From contig CAZBBL010000001.1 in NCBI GenBank assembly GCA_964490275.1, positions 1-38,901 of the forward strand: a DNA stretch of 38,901 nt, written 5' to 3'. Under the pieces are notes generated by a model, which was not told the origin of the DNA, did not search any database, and worked only from the letters and a program-made list of their open reading frames with translations. This stretch comes from JAGBWK01 sp964490275. Its GTDB lineage: Bacteria > Bacteroidota > Bacteroidia > Bacteroidales > Muribaculaceae. Both the position numbers and the translations under genes were made by a program. Positions 8,695 to 17,297 of the stretch are shown piece after piece; within the stretch, counting starts at the first letter, position 1; each line of letters starts with the position of its first letter.

Positions 8695-9883
8695 AACACT
8701 AAAAAAATACTCTTTTCTGAGCATACTGACGGCACTAATTGTCGCCAATAACATTATCCAGTTTACGCCATCATTTGATATTGCCTACTATTGTTTTATG
8801 GCTGTGGTTTTATGCATCGTGATTCTTAAAGGTGGCGTAGGCATAAAATCGTGGGCTATGATACTGCTCTATGCATTTTGCGCGTTGAGCATCGTATTCA
8901 ACACCATACCGGTATATTTTAAAGCGCCCTTACGTTTGGTTTCGTTTTTCATAGTAAGTATGGTTGCCGCACCGGGCATCTCGTCAAAATTTATAGATAA
9001 ATTTCGCTGCGACACCTTTACGCTATTACAATATTTTATGGCTATAATGACGCTCATCTCTTTTCCGCTCTACCTAATGGGCATAAATGCGATGGCCTTG
9101 GAATCCAATGGGCAATCGGGTATTACGACACACTCTATGCTGATGGGCCCGGTTGCAGCCAATGCATTTATATTTGCCATCTACAAACTATTAGTCGAAA
9201 AAAAATGGAGAAAAGGCGGTAACGCCAAAATATTCTTCACCACAGTGATGATTATTTCGTTTCCCATGATACTGCTTTCGCGGTCACGCACTACTATCTT
9301 GGCTGCAATTGGTGGACTACTGGTACTACTTGTACTAAAGAGCAAATTCAAAGTATCACGTTTTATGAATATGGCAATATTAATTGTTGCCGTGGGAGCT
9401 TTGACCTACCCTATTTGGGATAAATACACAACCGGAGTGGCCGAAAAGAATGAAGGGTCTATTAATGCTGGTGGCATTACATCTTCACGCGATGCACTTT
9501 GGCAAGATCGAATTGACGAATTTAAAAGCAGCCCGATTATCGGCATTGGATTTGCTTCAGTCGAAAAAGGTTCTGTAGATATGATATACGGCCATGTTGA
9601 AACTGGGAATAGTTGGTTAACGCTTTTATCAATGACAGGGTTGTTAGGATTCATAGCCTTCTTCTTCGTTTTCAAAGGTGCCATTCGACGTATTAAACTA
9701 TATATACTTAAGGCTGATGCACCATCATACTGCTTCGTAGGGGCGTTATTGGCTTTCTATGCAATACACATGATTGCCGAAGGCTATATTTTCGGTGCCG
9801 GCAACTTCCTTTTCTTTAATCTTTGGCTAACGATTGGCGTTATCTATGCCATTCCCAGTGCTAATATGCGAGTTATACCATAG
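8687..9883 (+). CDS. O-antigen polymerase/ligase family membrane protein (copy 1)
   Basis: Polytopic inner-membrane protein of about 398 residues with roughly ten hydrophobic segments, in the Wzy/WaaL O-antigen ligase superfamily. The large periplasmic loop contains SRDALWQDRIDEFKSSPIIGIGFA, the family pattern in which a conserved Arg and Pro-Ile-Gly stretch precede a catalytic-type loop, followed by GNSWLTLLSMTGLLGF. It would polymerise or ligate flipped repeat units. The start at 8687 gives an 8-base overlap with the acetyltransferase; an upstream in-frame ATG at 8657 would lie deep in that gene. It shares the DEFKSSPIIGIGFA segment with the protein at 10959-12167. It is visibly more AT-rich than that paralogue. 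Confidence 0.82.
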   Translation: MFKTLKKYSFLSILTALIVANNIIQFTPSFDIAYYCFMAVVLCIVILKGGVGIKSWAMILLYAFCALSIVFNTIPVYFKAPLRLVSFFIVSMVAAPGISSKFIDKFRCDTFTLLQYFMAIMTLISFPLYLMGINAMALESNGQSGITTHSMLMGPVAANAFIFAIYKLLVEKKWRKGGNAKIFFTTVMIISFPMILLSRSRTTILAAIGGLLVLLVLKSKFKVSRFMNMAILIVAVGALTYPIWDKYTTGVAEKNEGSINAGGITSSRDALWQDRIDEFKSSPIIGIGFASVEKGSVDMIYGHVETGNSWLTLLSMTGLLGFIAFFFVFKGAIRRIKLYILKADAPSYCFVGALLAFYAIHMIAEGYIFGAGNFLFFNLWLTIGVIYAIPSANMRVIP

Positions 9884-9915
9884 GTATTTATGTTGTTAAA
9901 TTAAATAGCATAAAA

Positions 9916-10962
9916 ATGAGGCGCGAATACGACTTCGTATATCTGACAAACACTCCGTCGTTTTATAAGCTCAATTTGTGTCAGCTTATAGCCGAGCGCG
10001 GATGCCGCGTGCTGCTGGTGCTCTACGGCTATGGCTCTGAGGCGGTAAACACATCGCTCGAACGGGATGGAAATTGGGCTTTCGACTACGAGTTTATCAA
10101 TCGCGGCGACTCCAATGCCCGCTCTAAGTGGGCTACGTTTTGGCGGTTGCTGTCGCTGATGCGCCACATTAAAGCTCGCCGAGTAATCTTTGCCGGATGG
10201 CTCGCTGCTGAATACAATATCTATGCGCTGATATCGCGCCGTCGACGCAATCTGATGGTCGTAGAGTCGTCGGCCTACGAGTCGTCGCTGTCGGGGCTGA
10301 AAGGATGGGCCAAACGACTGATTATAGGTCGCATGAGCGGTGCACTCCCTTCGGGTAAACCTCAACTCGAGCTGTTGCGTGCAGCCCGATTCAAGGGCGC
10401 GACACAGATTACCGGTTCGGTTGGCGTTTTCAATATGGGCCGTCGTCCGGCGCTCCACCCTACGCCTACGGCCTCGCCTCGCTATATCTATGTAGGTCGA
10501 CTGATTGAATGTAAAAATCTACGTTTTTTGGTAGAGCAATTCAATGCCAACGGCCGACAATTGACCATCGTTGGCAAGGGTGAGCTCGAAGCTGAACTCA
10601 AAGCGATGGCTCGCGACAACATATCGTTTGTCGGATTTATCGACAACGACCGCCTCGGCGAGGTCTACCAAGCCCACGACATCTTCATTCTCCCTTCGCT
10701 GACCGAGCCGTGGGGATTGGTGGTCGAGGAGGCTATCTATTGGGGGCTGCCCGTAGTGGTCAGCGACCGCGTCGGCTCAAATATCGACATGGTCGAGGAA
10801 CTCGCCACGGGCGTAATCTTCAAGCATAGCGACGGCGCCGACTTGGAGCGAGCGCTCTCTCAAATCGAAAGCAATTATTCACAATATGCCAACGCCGTAG
10901 CGAATGTCGACTTTGCTCGACGCGTTAACGCTCAGGTGGAGGCTTACTTAAAGTTGAAATGA
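9916..10962 (+). CDS. glycosyltransferase, GT4
   Basis: GT4 enzyme of 348 residues. It has an acceptor-side N-terminus with YDFVYLTNTPSFYKLNLC, the donor-domain entry YIYVGRLIECKNLRFLVE, GKGELEAEL, and the strong EX7E motif in LPSLTEPWGLVVEEAIYWGLPVVVS. Enzymes of this group add hexoses to lipid-linked oligosaccharides; the sugar here is unknown. It follows a 32-base AT-rich gap after the first polymerase gene, in which I see no promoter, and ends in an ATGA overlap with the second polymerase gene. Base composition looks much more GC-rich than in the gene before it. Confidence 0.88.
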   Translation: MRREYDFVYLTNTPSFYKLNLCQLIAERGCRVLLVLYGYGSEAVNTSLERDGNWAFDYEFINRGDSNARSKWATFWRLLSLMRHIKARRVIFAGWLAAEYNIYALISRRRRNLMVVESSAYESSLSGLKGWAKRLIIGRMSGALPSGKPQLELLRAARFKGATQITGSVGVFNMGRRPALHPTPTASPRYIYVGRLIECKNLRFLVEQFNANGRQLTIVGKGELEAELKAMARDNISFVGFIDNDRLGEVYQAHDIFILPSLTEPWGLVVEEAIYWGLPVVVSDRVGSNIDMVEELATGVIFKHSDGADLERALSQIESNYSQYANAVANVDFARRVNAQVEAYLKLK

Positions 10963-12167
10963 TAAAAATCTTGCGACAGGCGATAGCTCAAAGGCAGCAT
11001 CTATTGATGGGGCTGGGCATATTGCTGATTGTCCTCAAACTCACAGCCGTCGTCGTCACTGTGCCCGGCGTTTCGGCCCACACGTTCTCAGCAATTGTTA
11101 TGGCGCTAATGGGCTTGGTGATTATCACCGGCAAAGAAATTCACATCAACTTCACGCTCGGTGCTTTTTGTATCGTAGCTCTCGAATCGTTGATGCTAAA
11201 CCATCCCCCCGGACAGCTCCAAGGTGGCGAACATCTCGCCTATTTCATCTTGATGCTGACGCTGCTGTCGCCACTTATCAACAACAGCGATATGCACATG
11301 TGGCGTCGCTGGATGTGGCGTGCTCTGATTTGGGGCTTGCGCTGTATCGTCAGCGTCAGCGCCATCATGTACATACCGTTTGAAATCAACCATCCACCGG
11401 TGAAAGCCATATTCGGCGGATGCGTCTGCATGGGTATGCTCCTGGGCATCATCGCGGCCATCGTCAGCATCGACTCTGCTTGGCAACTATTCCGTTGCCA
11501 CCGACGCAGATACATCTATATAGTTCACTGTCTGCTGTTTATAGCATCATTGATACTCACCGTTGCCTCAGGCTCGCGCTGCGCGATTCTCGCCTCGATT
11601 GGCGGACTGATTGTCGTCGCCTGGTGGCAACGTAGCAACCGCCACATGTGGATTGGCTTGGCCGCTACTGCTGTCGTCATAACCGTTGCCCTGACCTTCT
11701 CCGGAATGCACACCACCGAAGCCGTAGGCTATAAATTCAGCCTCGCCCAAGAGCATGGGTCGATATCCTACTCGCGCGACCGGCTCTGGGCCATGCGATT
11801 CGACGAATTTAAATCGAGCCCCATTATCGGCATCGGATTTGCCACCTCTTTTGTCGAGCAAGGCAAATATGTCACCAAACATAGCGACAAACGCATCGAG
11901 CGCCTACGCGAACCGGGGTCTTCCTGGCTCACTGTGCTCTCCAACGTCGGCCTGCTTGGCTTCGGCCTGTTTGTCGCCTTCAACGTCGGATTGATACGCA
12001 GGCTCAAACGGCGTATCTCACAAGGCGACACCTACGCCCGGCTACTGTTGGCGCTTACCATCGCATTGTGGATTCACGGATGCTTCGAGGGGTGGGTGTT
12101 ATATGCCGGATCGATAACCTTTGTCATCTACTGGCTGCTCACTTCTCAAATTTACGACCACGACTAA
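10959..12167 (+). CDS. O-antigen polymerase/ligase family membrane protein (copy 2)
   Basis: Second Wzy/WaaL-type membrane protein, 402 residues with about ten hydrophobic segments. The periplasmic loop reads GSISYSRDRLWAMRFDEFKSS and then PIIGIGFATSFVEQG, closely matching the first copy, followed by GSSWLTVLSNVGLLGFGLFV. One copy may polymerise and the other ligate, or the two may serve different glycans; the sequence does not decide. It starts with ATGA overlapping the glycosyltransferase and its stop is one base before the next ATG. It is GC-rich with many C-ending codons, unlike copy 1, so recent tandem duplication is unlikely. Confidence 0.82.
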   Translation: MIKILRQAIAQRQHLLMGLGILLIVLKLTAVVVTVPGVSAHTFSAIVMALMGLVIITGKEIHINFTLGAFCIVALESLMLNHPPGQLQGGEHLAYFILMLTLLSPLINNSDMHMWRRWMWRALIWGLRCIVSVSAIMYIPFEINHPPVKAIFGGCVCMGMLLGIIAAIVSIDSAWQLFRCHRRRYIYIVHCLLFIASLILTVASGSRCAILASIGGLIVVAWWQRSNRHMWIGLAATAVVITVALTFSGMHTTEAVGYKFSLAQEHGSISYSRDRLWAMRFDEFKSSPIIGIGFATSFVEQGKYVTKHSDKRIERLREPGSSWLTVLSNVGLLGFGLFVAFNVGLIRRLKRRISQGDTYARLLLALTIALWIHGCFEGWVLYAGSITFVIYWLLTSQIYDHD

Positions 12168-12168
12168 C

Positions 12169-13287
12169 ATGAAAATACTCCATACCTTAGGCGGATTTAG
12201 CATTGACGGTGGCGGCGGTGTCACCACCTGCACCTACCAGCTACTCAAAGCGCTGCGTGCTCGCGGTGTCGACATCGACGTGCTCGCCCCCAAGCGCCCC
12301 GGCCAACAGATTATCGGTGAGGGTGAGCCTTGGATTAAAACCGTGCCATGCGATTACCGCACACCACTATGCCTGTCGCGCAACCTCAAGGAGTTTCTCG
12401 CTGAGTCAGACTACGATATCTACCACTCCAACGGCTTGTGGATGCACATCAATCATATCACTCCCAAAATAGCCCGTGCCAAAAAGCGTCCCTACATCAT
12501 ATCGCCCCACGGCATGCTGTTTCCCGAAGCCTTGCATCGCAGCTACGCCAAAAAGTGGCCGCTGATAAAGCTTTGGTTTGGCAACGATATAGCTCGCGCT
12601 ACCACAATCCACGCCACCTGTCAAAGCGAAGCCGACGCCGTCGGCGCCTTTGGCTACCATGGCCGCATCGACATAATACCAAACCTCACCGTAATCCCCG
12701 ACTATACCTCGCAAATCTACGCCGCAAAGTCGGCAACAATGGCTCGCGAGCCTCGACATATCGGTTTCTTGGGCCGTTTGCATCCCCGTAAAGGCATAGA
12801 TTTACTCATCCAAGGCCTTGCCATGAGCGGCAGCGGCAGCTCTATGCAACTCGACATCATCGGCATGGGCGAGCAATCCTATGTCGATTCGCTCAAGAAG
12901 CTCGCCTCAGACCTCGGCCTCGCCGACAACGTCAACTTCGTAGGCTTTGTCGACGGACGCGCCAAGTTTGAAGCCCTCGCTCGGCTATCTGCGCTTTTCG
13001 TGCCGAGCGACTTCGAAAACTTCGGCATGATTGTGCCCGAAGCCCTCGTAGTCGGCACCCCCGTCATGGCCTCGACCGGCACCCCCTGGCAAGAGCTCAA
13101 CGACAGAGATTGCGGATGGTGGCGCGACCGCTCAGCCCGCTCTATTGCCGAAGTGATCGACACCGTTGCCGCTATGACCAACAATCAACTCTGCGCCATG
13201 GGCAGCCGCGGACGCGACCTCGTGTTGCAAAAATACTCTGCCGACGCCATCGCCGGGCAATTTATCGACCTCTACAACTCTCTCTGA
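12169..13287 (+). CDS. glycosyltransferase, GT4
   Basis: GT4 enzyme of 372 residues. The N-terminus MKILHTLGGFSIDGGGGVTT carries the glycine-rich acceptor loop; SNGLWMHINHI and YIISPHGMLFPEAL are typical of the WcaI/WbuB-like group; the donor domain starts HIGFLGRLHPRKGIDLLI and has the EX7E motif in SDFENFGMIVPEALVVGTPV. I use the ATG at 12169, two bases after the previous TAA. The reading frame can be extended to a TTG at 12121, but that lies inside the polymerase gene and would add a non-conserved leader. The sugar donor is unknown. Confidence 0.88.
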   Translation: MKILHTLGGFSIDGGGGVTTCTYQLLKALRARGVDIDVLAPKRPGQQIIGEGEPWIKTVPCDYRTPLCLSRNLKEFLAESDYDIYHSNGLWMHINHITPKIARAKKRPYIISPHGMLFPEALHRSYAKKWPLIKLWFGNDIARATTIHATCQSEADAVGAFGYHGRIDIIPNLTVIPDYTSQIYAAKSATMAREPRHIGFLGRLHPRKGIDLLIQGLAMSGSGSSMQLDIIGMGEQSYVDSLKKLASDLGLADNVNFVGFVDGRAKFEALARLSALFVPSDFENFGMIVPEALVVGTPVMASTGTPWQELNDRDCGWWRDRSARSIAEVIDTVAAMTNNQLCAMGSRGRDLVLQKYSADAIAGQFIDLYNSL

Positions 13288-13300
13288 CACTCTCACTATA

Positions 13301-13840
13301 ATGGACGACCTCTCAAACTACCACGAAGAGAAGCCCCACCTGGCCAAACGCATCCTCTGGCGAATAGTCAATGCCACGCTGTTCCGACTCTTTTCCGGAG
13401 TTTATTGCCGCAACATACGCCGTTGGCTGCTCGTAATTTTCGGCGCAAAAATAAGCCGTGGCTCACTCGTCTACGCCAACTGCTCGATTTTCGCCCCGTG
13501 GAACCTCTCCATAGGCCGAGGCGCATGCATCGGCCCCCACACCACTCTCTTCTGCAAAGCGCCAATCACCATCGGCGACAACACCGTCATCTCTCAAGGC
13601 ACATACCTTTGCACCGGCTCTCACGACATCTCCTCGCTGATGCTGCCGATTAAAAATCGGCCCATCACCATCGGCAACAACGTCTGGGTTGCCTCCGAAG
13701 CCTTCGTTGGCCCCGGCGTCACCATCGGCGACGGCGCCGTCGTCGCTGCACGAGCCGCAGTCTTCGACGATGTAGCCCCGTGGAGCGTAGTGCGCGGCAA
13801 CCCCGCCACAGTCATCAAACAACGCATCATCAAACCCTAA
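13301..13840 (+). CDS. WcaF-like hexapeptide acetyltransferase
   Basis: Left-handed beta-helix acetyltransferase of 179 residues, closest by motif to colanic-acid acetyltransferase WcaF. Visible features are an amphipathic N-terminal region (LWRIVNATLFRLFSG), FGAKISRGSLVYANCSIFAP, SIGRGACIGPHTT, ITIGDNTVISQGTYLCTGSHD (with the family histidine), NNVWVASEAFVGPGVTIGDGA and GNPATVIKQR. It probably acetylates a sugar hydroxyl with acetyl-CoA. It is related to the protein at 16740-17291. It starts 13 bases after the upstream stop and uses almost exclusively C-ending codons. Confidence 0.85.
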   Translation: MDDLSNYHEEKPHLAKRILWRIVNATLFRLFSGVYCRNIRRWLLVIFGAKISRGSLVYANCSIFAPWNLSIGRGACIGPHTTLFCKAPITIGDNTVISQGTYLCTGSHDISSLMLPIKNRPITIGNNVWVASEAFVGPGVTIGDGAVVAARAAVFDDVAPWSVVRGNPATVIKQRIIKP

Positions 13841-13852
13841 CCCTGCACTCTT

Positions 13853-14743
13853 ATGCTCGACCTTACCGTCATCATCCTCACCAAAAACGAGCAAATACAT
13901 ATCCAACGTGCCATCGACAACGTCAAGCCTATAGCTCGGCGTATCATCATCGTCGACAGCGAATCTACCGACGACACGTGTGCGATAGCCGGTGCAGCCG
14001 GTGCCGAAGTTGTAGTGCACCAATGGCCCGGCAACCAAGCCGCACAATTCAATTGGGCTATCGACAACCTCGACATCACCACCCGCTGGATACTCCGCAT
14101 CGACGCCGACGAATGGCTCTCTGACCAACTCAAAGAGGAGATGACTGAAAAGCTGCCAACCATGGCCGACGACGTCTCAGCCATCACACTCCAATTGGGA
14201 CGTTACTTTTTAGGGCGCCGTCTACGGCACGGCATAATCAACACCGTCGCCGTCGCTCGCATATTCCGCACAGGCCGCGTCCGCTACGAAAACCGCCTCA
14301 TGGACGAGCATATCAACATACTCAGCGGCACTACAGCCACATTCCGCCACAAATTATACGACGACAACCGCCGACCGCTCTCCGACTTCATCAAGAAACA
14401 CGACAACTACGCCCTGCGCGAAGCCGCTACGCTGCTCAACCAGCGCTACTGTTTCTCAGTCGACCAAGTTGGCGAACTCGCCAAAGAAGCAAAAGCCAAA
14501 CGCCGACAGAAATCGCGCTATAGCCGCATGCCTCTGCTTTGGCGCGCCTTTGGCTACTTCTGCTATCGCTACTTCCTGCGCTTGGGATTTCTCGACGGTC
14601 GCGAAGGCTTCCTTTGGGACTTTCTCCAAGGCTTCTGGTATCGCACGCTGGTCGATGCAAAGCTCATCGAAATACAAAAAGCTTGTGGCGACGACCCTCA
14701 AGCCATACGCGAGCACCTCGCCTCTTTAGACATAAAATTTTAG
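13853..14743 (+). CDS. glycosyltransferase, GT2 (WaaE/KdtX-like)
   Basis: GT-A fold family 2 glycosyltransferase of 296 residues. The start LTVIILTKNEQIHIQRAID, the IIIVDSESTDDT segment and the metal-binding DAD motif in LRIDADEWLS (residues 84-86) match the WaaE/KdtX group, whose studied members add glucose to lipopolysaccharide core. The basic, aromatic C-terminal part (RMPLLWRAFGYFCYRYF) likely associates with the membrane. The start is 12 bases after the upstream stop. The group assignment is moderately sure; the acceptor here could as well be a capsule or exopolysaccharide unit. Confidence 0.87.
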   Translation: MLDLTVIILTKNEQIHIQRAIDNVKPIARRIIIVDSESTDDTCAIAGAAGAEVVVHQWPGNQAAQFNWAIDNLDITTRWILRIDADEWLSDQLKEEMTEKLPTMADDVSAITLQLGRYFLGRRLRHGIINTVAVARIFRTGRVRYENRLMDEHINILSGTTATFRHKLYDDNRRPLSDFIKKHDNYALREAATLLNQRYCFSVDQVGELAKEAKAKRRQKSRYSRMPLLWRAFGYFCYRYFLRLGFLDGREGFLWDFLQGFWYRTLVDAKLIEIQKACGDDPQAIREHLASLDIKF

Positions 14744-14754
14744 ACACACAATCG

Positions 14755-15876
14755 ATGTCACAATCCATCACACCATCTCGTCAACATTTCCATTGGCTCG
14801 ACCTGCTACGATTCGTTGCAGCCTTTCTGGTCTTGGCTTGCCACTTTAGAGGCGCATTCTTCCAAGAATGGACAGAGCTACCGGCCAAAGATCACAACAC
14901 GTCGACATTCATATTCTTCTACGCTACCCGCTTGGGCCAAGAAGCCGTTTTGTTTTTCTTCATCCTTTCAGGCTTTTTGGTCGGAGGACGCACTATCCAA
15001 CGCGCCATCGACGGTACATTCTCCCTCCCAAACTTCGCCATCGACCGCGCCGTCAGAATCTACCTGCCACTGATATCCGCCCTCCTCATCTTGATACCCG
15101 TTGCCTACATTTGTGGCACCCCGCTGTCATATACCGATTGGTTTGGCTCGCTCTTCCAATTGCAAAACATCTATACGACGCCTGCCATCGAAACCTTGTG
15201 GTCGCTCAACTATGAAGTGTATTTCTACATTTTCATCGGTGCCGCAGCTACATTATTAATCAGCTATAAATCAGGTCATTACAAACGGGGGGGGTACGCA
15301 GCGCTCATTCTCATCGTTGTATTCATGGTTTTCACCAAGCTCTCGGCCCACTATATTTTTATATGGCTGATGGGAGCCATGGCCTACTTAGTGATGCCAC
15401 GCAAACGCAATCGTGCCGTGCTCTACCTCTCGTTTTTAGCCACTATCGCAATGTCGGTAGCCATACAATGTTCGGGCGGGTCGAAATTTGAGGTCGGCAT
15501 TACTAAATATATCTCTCAAATCAACCCCAAAACCGTCGAGATATTGTTTGCCTTGGCTTCATGCTTGTTCATACAGCAACTCACCCTCAGCCAGCCCCGA
15601 CTTCGTTTGGGCAAACTCATTGAGCGCTCCGGCACTCGCTTGGCAGCATTCTCCTATACGCTCTACCTCGTCCACGTACCAATTTTGAGGCTGCTCGAGC
15701 ATTTCGGCGCACCCAAATCTGCCGAGATTTCTCTCTCGTCCATAGCTCTCTACTTACTATGGCTCGCAATCGCACTTTTATCATCCTATATAATCTACTT
15801 CTTTTTTGAAAAACGCACGTCAGACTGCAAACGCTTCTTGAAACGAAAACTTATCAAACATCAACCCCTCTCCTAA
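14755..15876 (+). CDS. OafA-type acyltransferase 3 membrane protein
   Basis: Membrane acyltransferase of family 3 (OafA/YrhL type), about 373 residues with around ten hydrophobic segments. Near the N-terminus it has HWLDLLRFVAAFLVLACHF, with the conserved Arg and the catalytic-type His30; later FILSGFLVGGR and the second family segment SLNYEVYFYIF. These proteins transfer acetyl groups across the inner membrane onto polysaccharides. I use the ATG at 14755; the frame is open back to 14539 but that part overlaps the upstream GT2 gene and has no family similarity. A run of eight G residues at 15287-15294 lies inside the gene and could slip, shifting the frame. Confidence 0.85.
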   Translation: MSQSITPSRQHFHWLDLLRFVAAFLVLACHFRGAFFQEWTELPAKDHNTSTFIFFYATRLGQEAVLFFFILSGFLVGGRTIQRAIDGTFSLPNFAIDRAVRIYLPLISALLILIPVAYICGTPLSYTDWFGSLFQLQNIYTTPAIETLWSLNYEVYFYIFIGAAATLLISYKSGHYKRGGYAALILIVVFMVFTKLSAHYIFIWLMGAMAYLVMPRKRNRAVLYLSFLATIAMSVAIQCSGGSKFEVGITKYISQINPKTVEILFALASCLFIQQLTLSQPRLRLGKLIERSGTRLAAFSYTLYLVHVPILRLLEHFGAPKSAEISLSSIALYLLWLAIALLSSYIIYFFFEKRTSDCKRFLKRKLIKHQPLS

Positions 15877-15924
15877 AATAAACGTCTCACCCAACGCTCG
15901 CACCGACGCGCCTATCTGACTATT

Positions 15925-16710
15925 ATGAAAATTTCAATCGTTACGGCAGCCTACAACTCGGCCGGCACCATCGCTGACACCATCAAAAGCGTGCTCAGCC
16001 AAACTCATGCCGATTGGGAACACATCATCGTCGACGGCGCCTCTACCGACGCTACCGTCGAGATTGTAAAATCATTCTCCGACCGCTACAACGGACGCCT
16101 TCGCCTCATCAGCGAACCCGACCACGGCATCTACGATGCCATGAACAAAGGCCTCGCAGCCGCCTCGGGCGACATCGTCGGCATCCTCAACTCCGACGAC
16201 TTCTTCACACGCAACAACGTGCTCCAACGTATCGTCGACGCCTTCAACTCCGACGCCAACATCGATGCCGTCTATGGCGACATCATGTACACCGACCCGA
16301 CCGACACTTCGCGCATCGTACGCTACTACAGCTCCGACGCCTTCCGACGCTGGAAAATGAGAATGGGCTTCATGCCCGCCCACCCTTCATTCTATTGTCG
16401 CCGACAGCTCTACGAAACTCATGGCGACTTCGACACAAGCTTCAAAGTGGCCGCCGACTTCGAAAACCTCTTGCGCATCATCTACGTAGGCAAAGCTCGC
16501 TGCAAATACTTGCCAATGAACTTCGTCACCATGCGCTCGGGAGGTGCCTCAACATCGGGCCTCACCTCTCATCGCTCAATCCTCAACGACCATATACGCG
16601 CCTACCGCAAAAACCACGTCCGCTCGGGCTACATGTTCGACCTACTTCGCTACCCCTACAAAGTGGCCGAACTCGTCTCTTTCCGGCTCCACTCTCACCG
16701 TAATGATTGA
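15925..16710 (+). CDS. glycosyltransferase, GT2 (WcaE/WcaA-like)
   Basis: Family 2 glycosyltransferase of 261 residues. It has MKISIVTAAYNSAGTIADTI, IIVDGASTDATVEI, the DHGIYDAMNKGLAAASGDIV segment typical of this subgroup, and the nucleotide/metal motif NSDDFF at 89-94. FKVAADFENLLRII matches the conserved acidic region of the C-terminal half. It follows a 48-base gap with no clear promoter. The last codons (SFRLHSHRN) are encoded by the left copy of a 29-base direct repeat whose other copy is at 23828-23856. The stop is TGA at 16708-16710. Confidence 0.88.
   Translation: MKISIVTAAYNSAGTIADTIKSVLSQTHADWEHIIVDGASTDATVEIVKSFSDRYNGRLRLISEPDHGIYDAMNKGLAAASGDIVGILNSDDFFTRNNVLQRIVDAFNSDANIDAVYGDIMYTDPTDTSRIVRYYSSDAFRRWKMRMGFMPAHPSFYCRRQLYETHGDFDTSFKVAADFENLLRIIYVGKARCKYLPMNFVTMRSGGASTSGLTSHRSILNDHIRAYRKNHVRSGYMFDLLRYPYKVAELVSFRLHSHRND
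16677..16705 (+). repeat. direct repeat, left copy, bounding the acyl cassette
   Basis: Twenty-nine bases that recur at 23828-23856 with two differences. Here they encode the final residues SFRLHSHRN of the GT2 protein. The two mismatches are third-codon changes (CGG versus CGA for Arg, CAC versus CAT for His) that keep the peptide identical. The repeat ends next to the stop of the GT2 gene, so the segment between the two copies appears to have been placed at a GT2 3' end. Confidence 0.85.
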
Positions 16711-16739
16711 CAATACAAATCTCTCTACAAATATTTGCT

Positions 16740-17291
16740 ATGCAACCATCAAAATCATCTAAATATCAAAACCACCTCAGCTTCAAGCACAAGCTCATAC
16801 GCTTGCTATGGGCCATCACATGGACGCTATTAGCGCGGTGGATTCCTCGACAAGTAGGCAATGGATGGAAACGATTTCTATTGAGATTGTTTGGCGCCAA
16901 AATAGCTTCTACGGCCGGCATCCACAATTCGGCTCGTATATACTATCCGCCCAATCTCATAATGGGCAAAAATGCTTGCATAGCCTCTAAGGTCAATTGT
17001 TATAACGTAGCCCCGGTAATAATACACGACAACGTTACAGTGTCGCAATACACCTATCTTTGCACAGCCTCTCACGATATAAGCTCTAAGGATCATACGC
17101 TTATCACCGCACCAATAATCATCGAAGATGAAGCTTGGGTGGCCGCAGATGCCTACATCGGCATGGGTGTTACCATTGGCAAAGGTGCTGTCGTCGGTGC
17201 CAGAGCCGCCGTTTTTAAAGACGTAGCCCCATGGACAGTCGTCGGGGGCAATCCGGCAAAATTCATCAAACTACGCAAAATTTTATCATAA
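16740..17291 (+). CDS. WcaF-like hexapeptide acetyltransferase (second)
   Basis: Left-handed beta-helix acetyltransferase, 183 residues from the preferred ATG. It aligns by eye with the protein at 13301-13840: FLLRLFGAKIAS, NLIMGKNACIASKV, VTVSQYTYLCTASHDIS with the family histidine, DEAWVAADAYIGMGVTIGKGAVVGARAAVF and GGNPAKFIKLR. The frame extends to a TTG at 16707 that overlaps the upstream stop, but the ATG at 16740 gives an N-terminus of matching length to the paralogue. It is the first gene after the left direct repeat and is more AT-rich than genes upstream. It probably acetylates a sugar of the repeat unit. Confidence 0.82.
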   Translation: MQPSKSSKYQNHLSFKHKLIRLLWAITWTLLARWIPRQVGNGWKRFLLRLFGAKIASTAGIHNSARIYYPPNLIMGKNACIASKVNCYNVAPVIIHDNVTVSQYTYLCTASHDISSKDHTLITAPIIIEDEAWVAADAYIGMGVTIGKGAVVGARAAVFKDVAPWTVVGGNPAKFIKLRKILS

Positions 17292-17297
17292 AATACA

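Noticed and set aside
12121..12168. TTG-initiated extension of the GT4 gene at 12169
   Set aside because: It lies within the polymerase gene and the conserved GT4 N-terminus starts at the ATG at 12169.
13276..13306. Third copy of the cassette-border repeat before the acetyltransferase at 13301
   Set aside because: Only a short stretch (CTCTCAC near ATAATGGA) resembles it and it needs gaps; this can be chance in C/T-rich gene ends.
13463..14128. 221-codon open frame on the minus strand
   Set aside because: It is antisense to the acetyltransferase and GT2 genes; the C-ending codons of those genes keep the opposite frame open, and the product is low-complexity Val/Gly/Asp.
14539..14754. N-terminal extension of the OafA-type protein
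   Set aside because: It is an Arg/Leu-rich shadow of the upstream GT2 gene; the family sequence begins just after the ATG at 14755.
16707..16739. Upstream TTG start for the second WcaF-like acetyltransferase, giving a stop/start overlap
   Set aside because: The codon at 16707 is TTG, and the ATG at 16740 gives an N-terminus matching the length of the paralogue at 13301.
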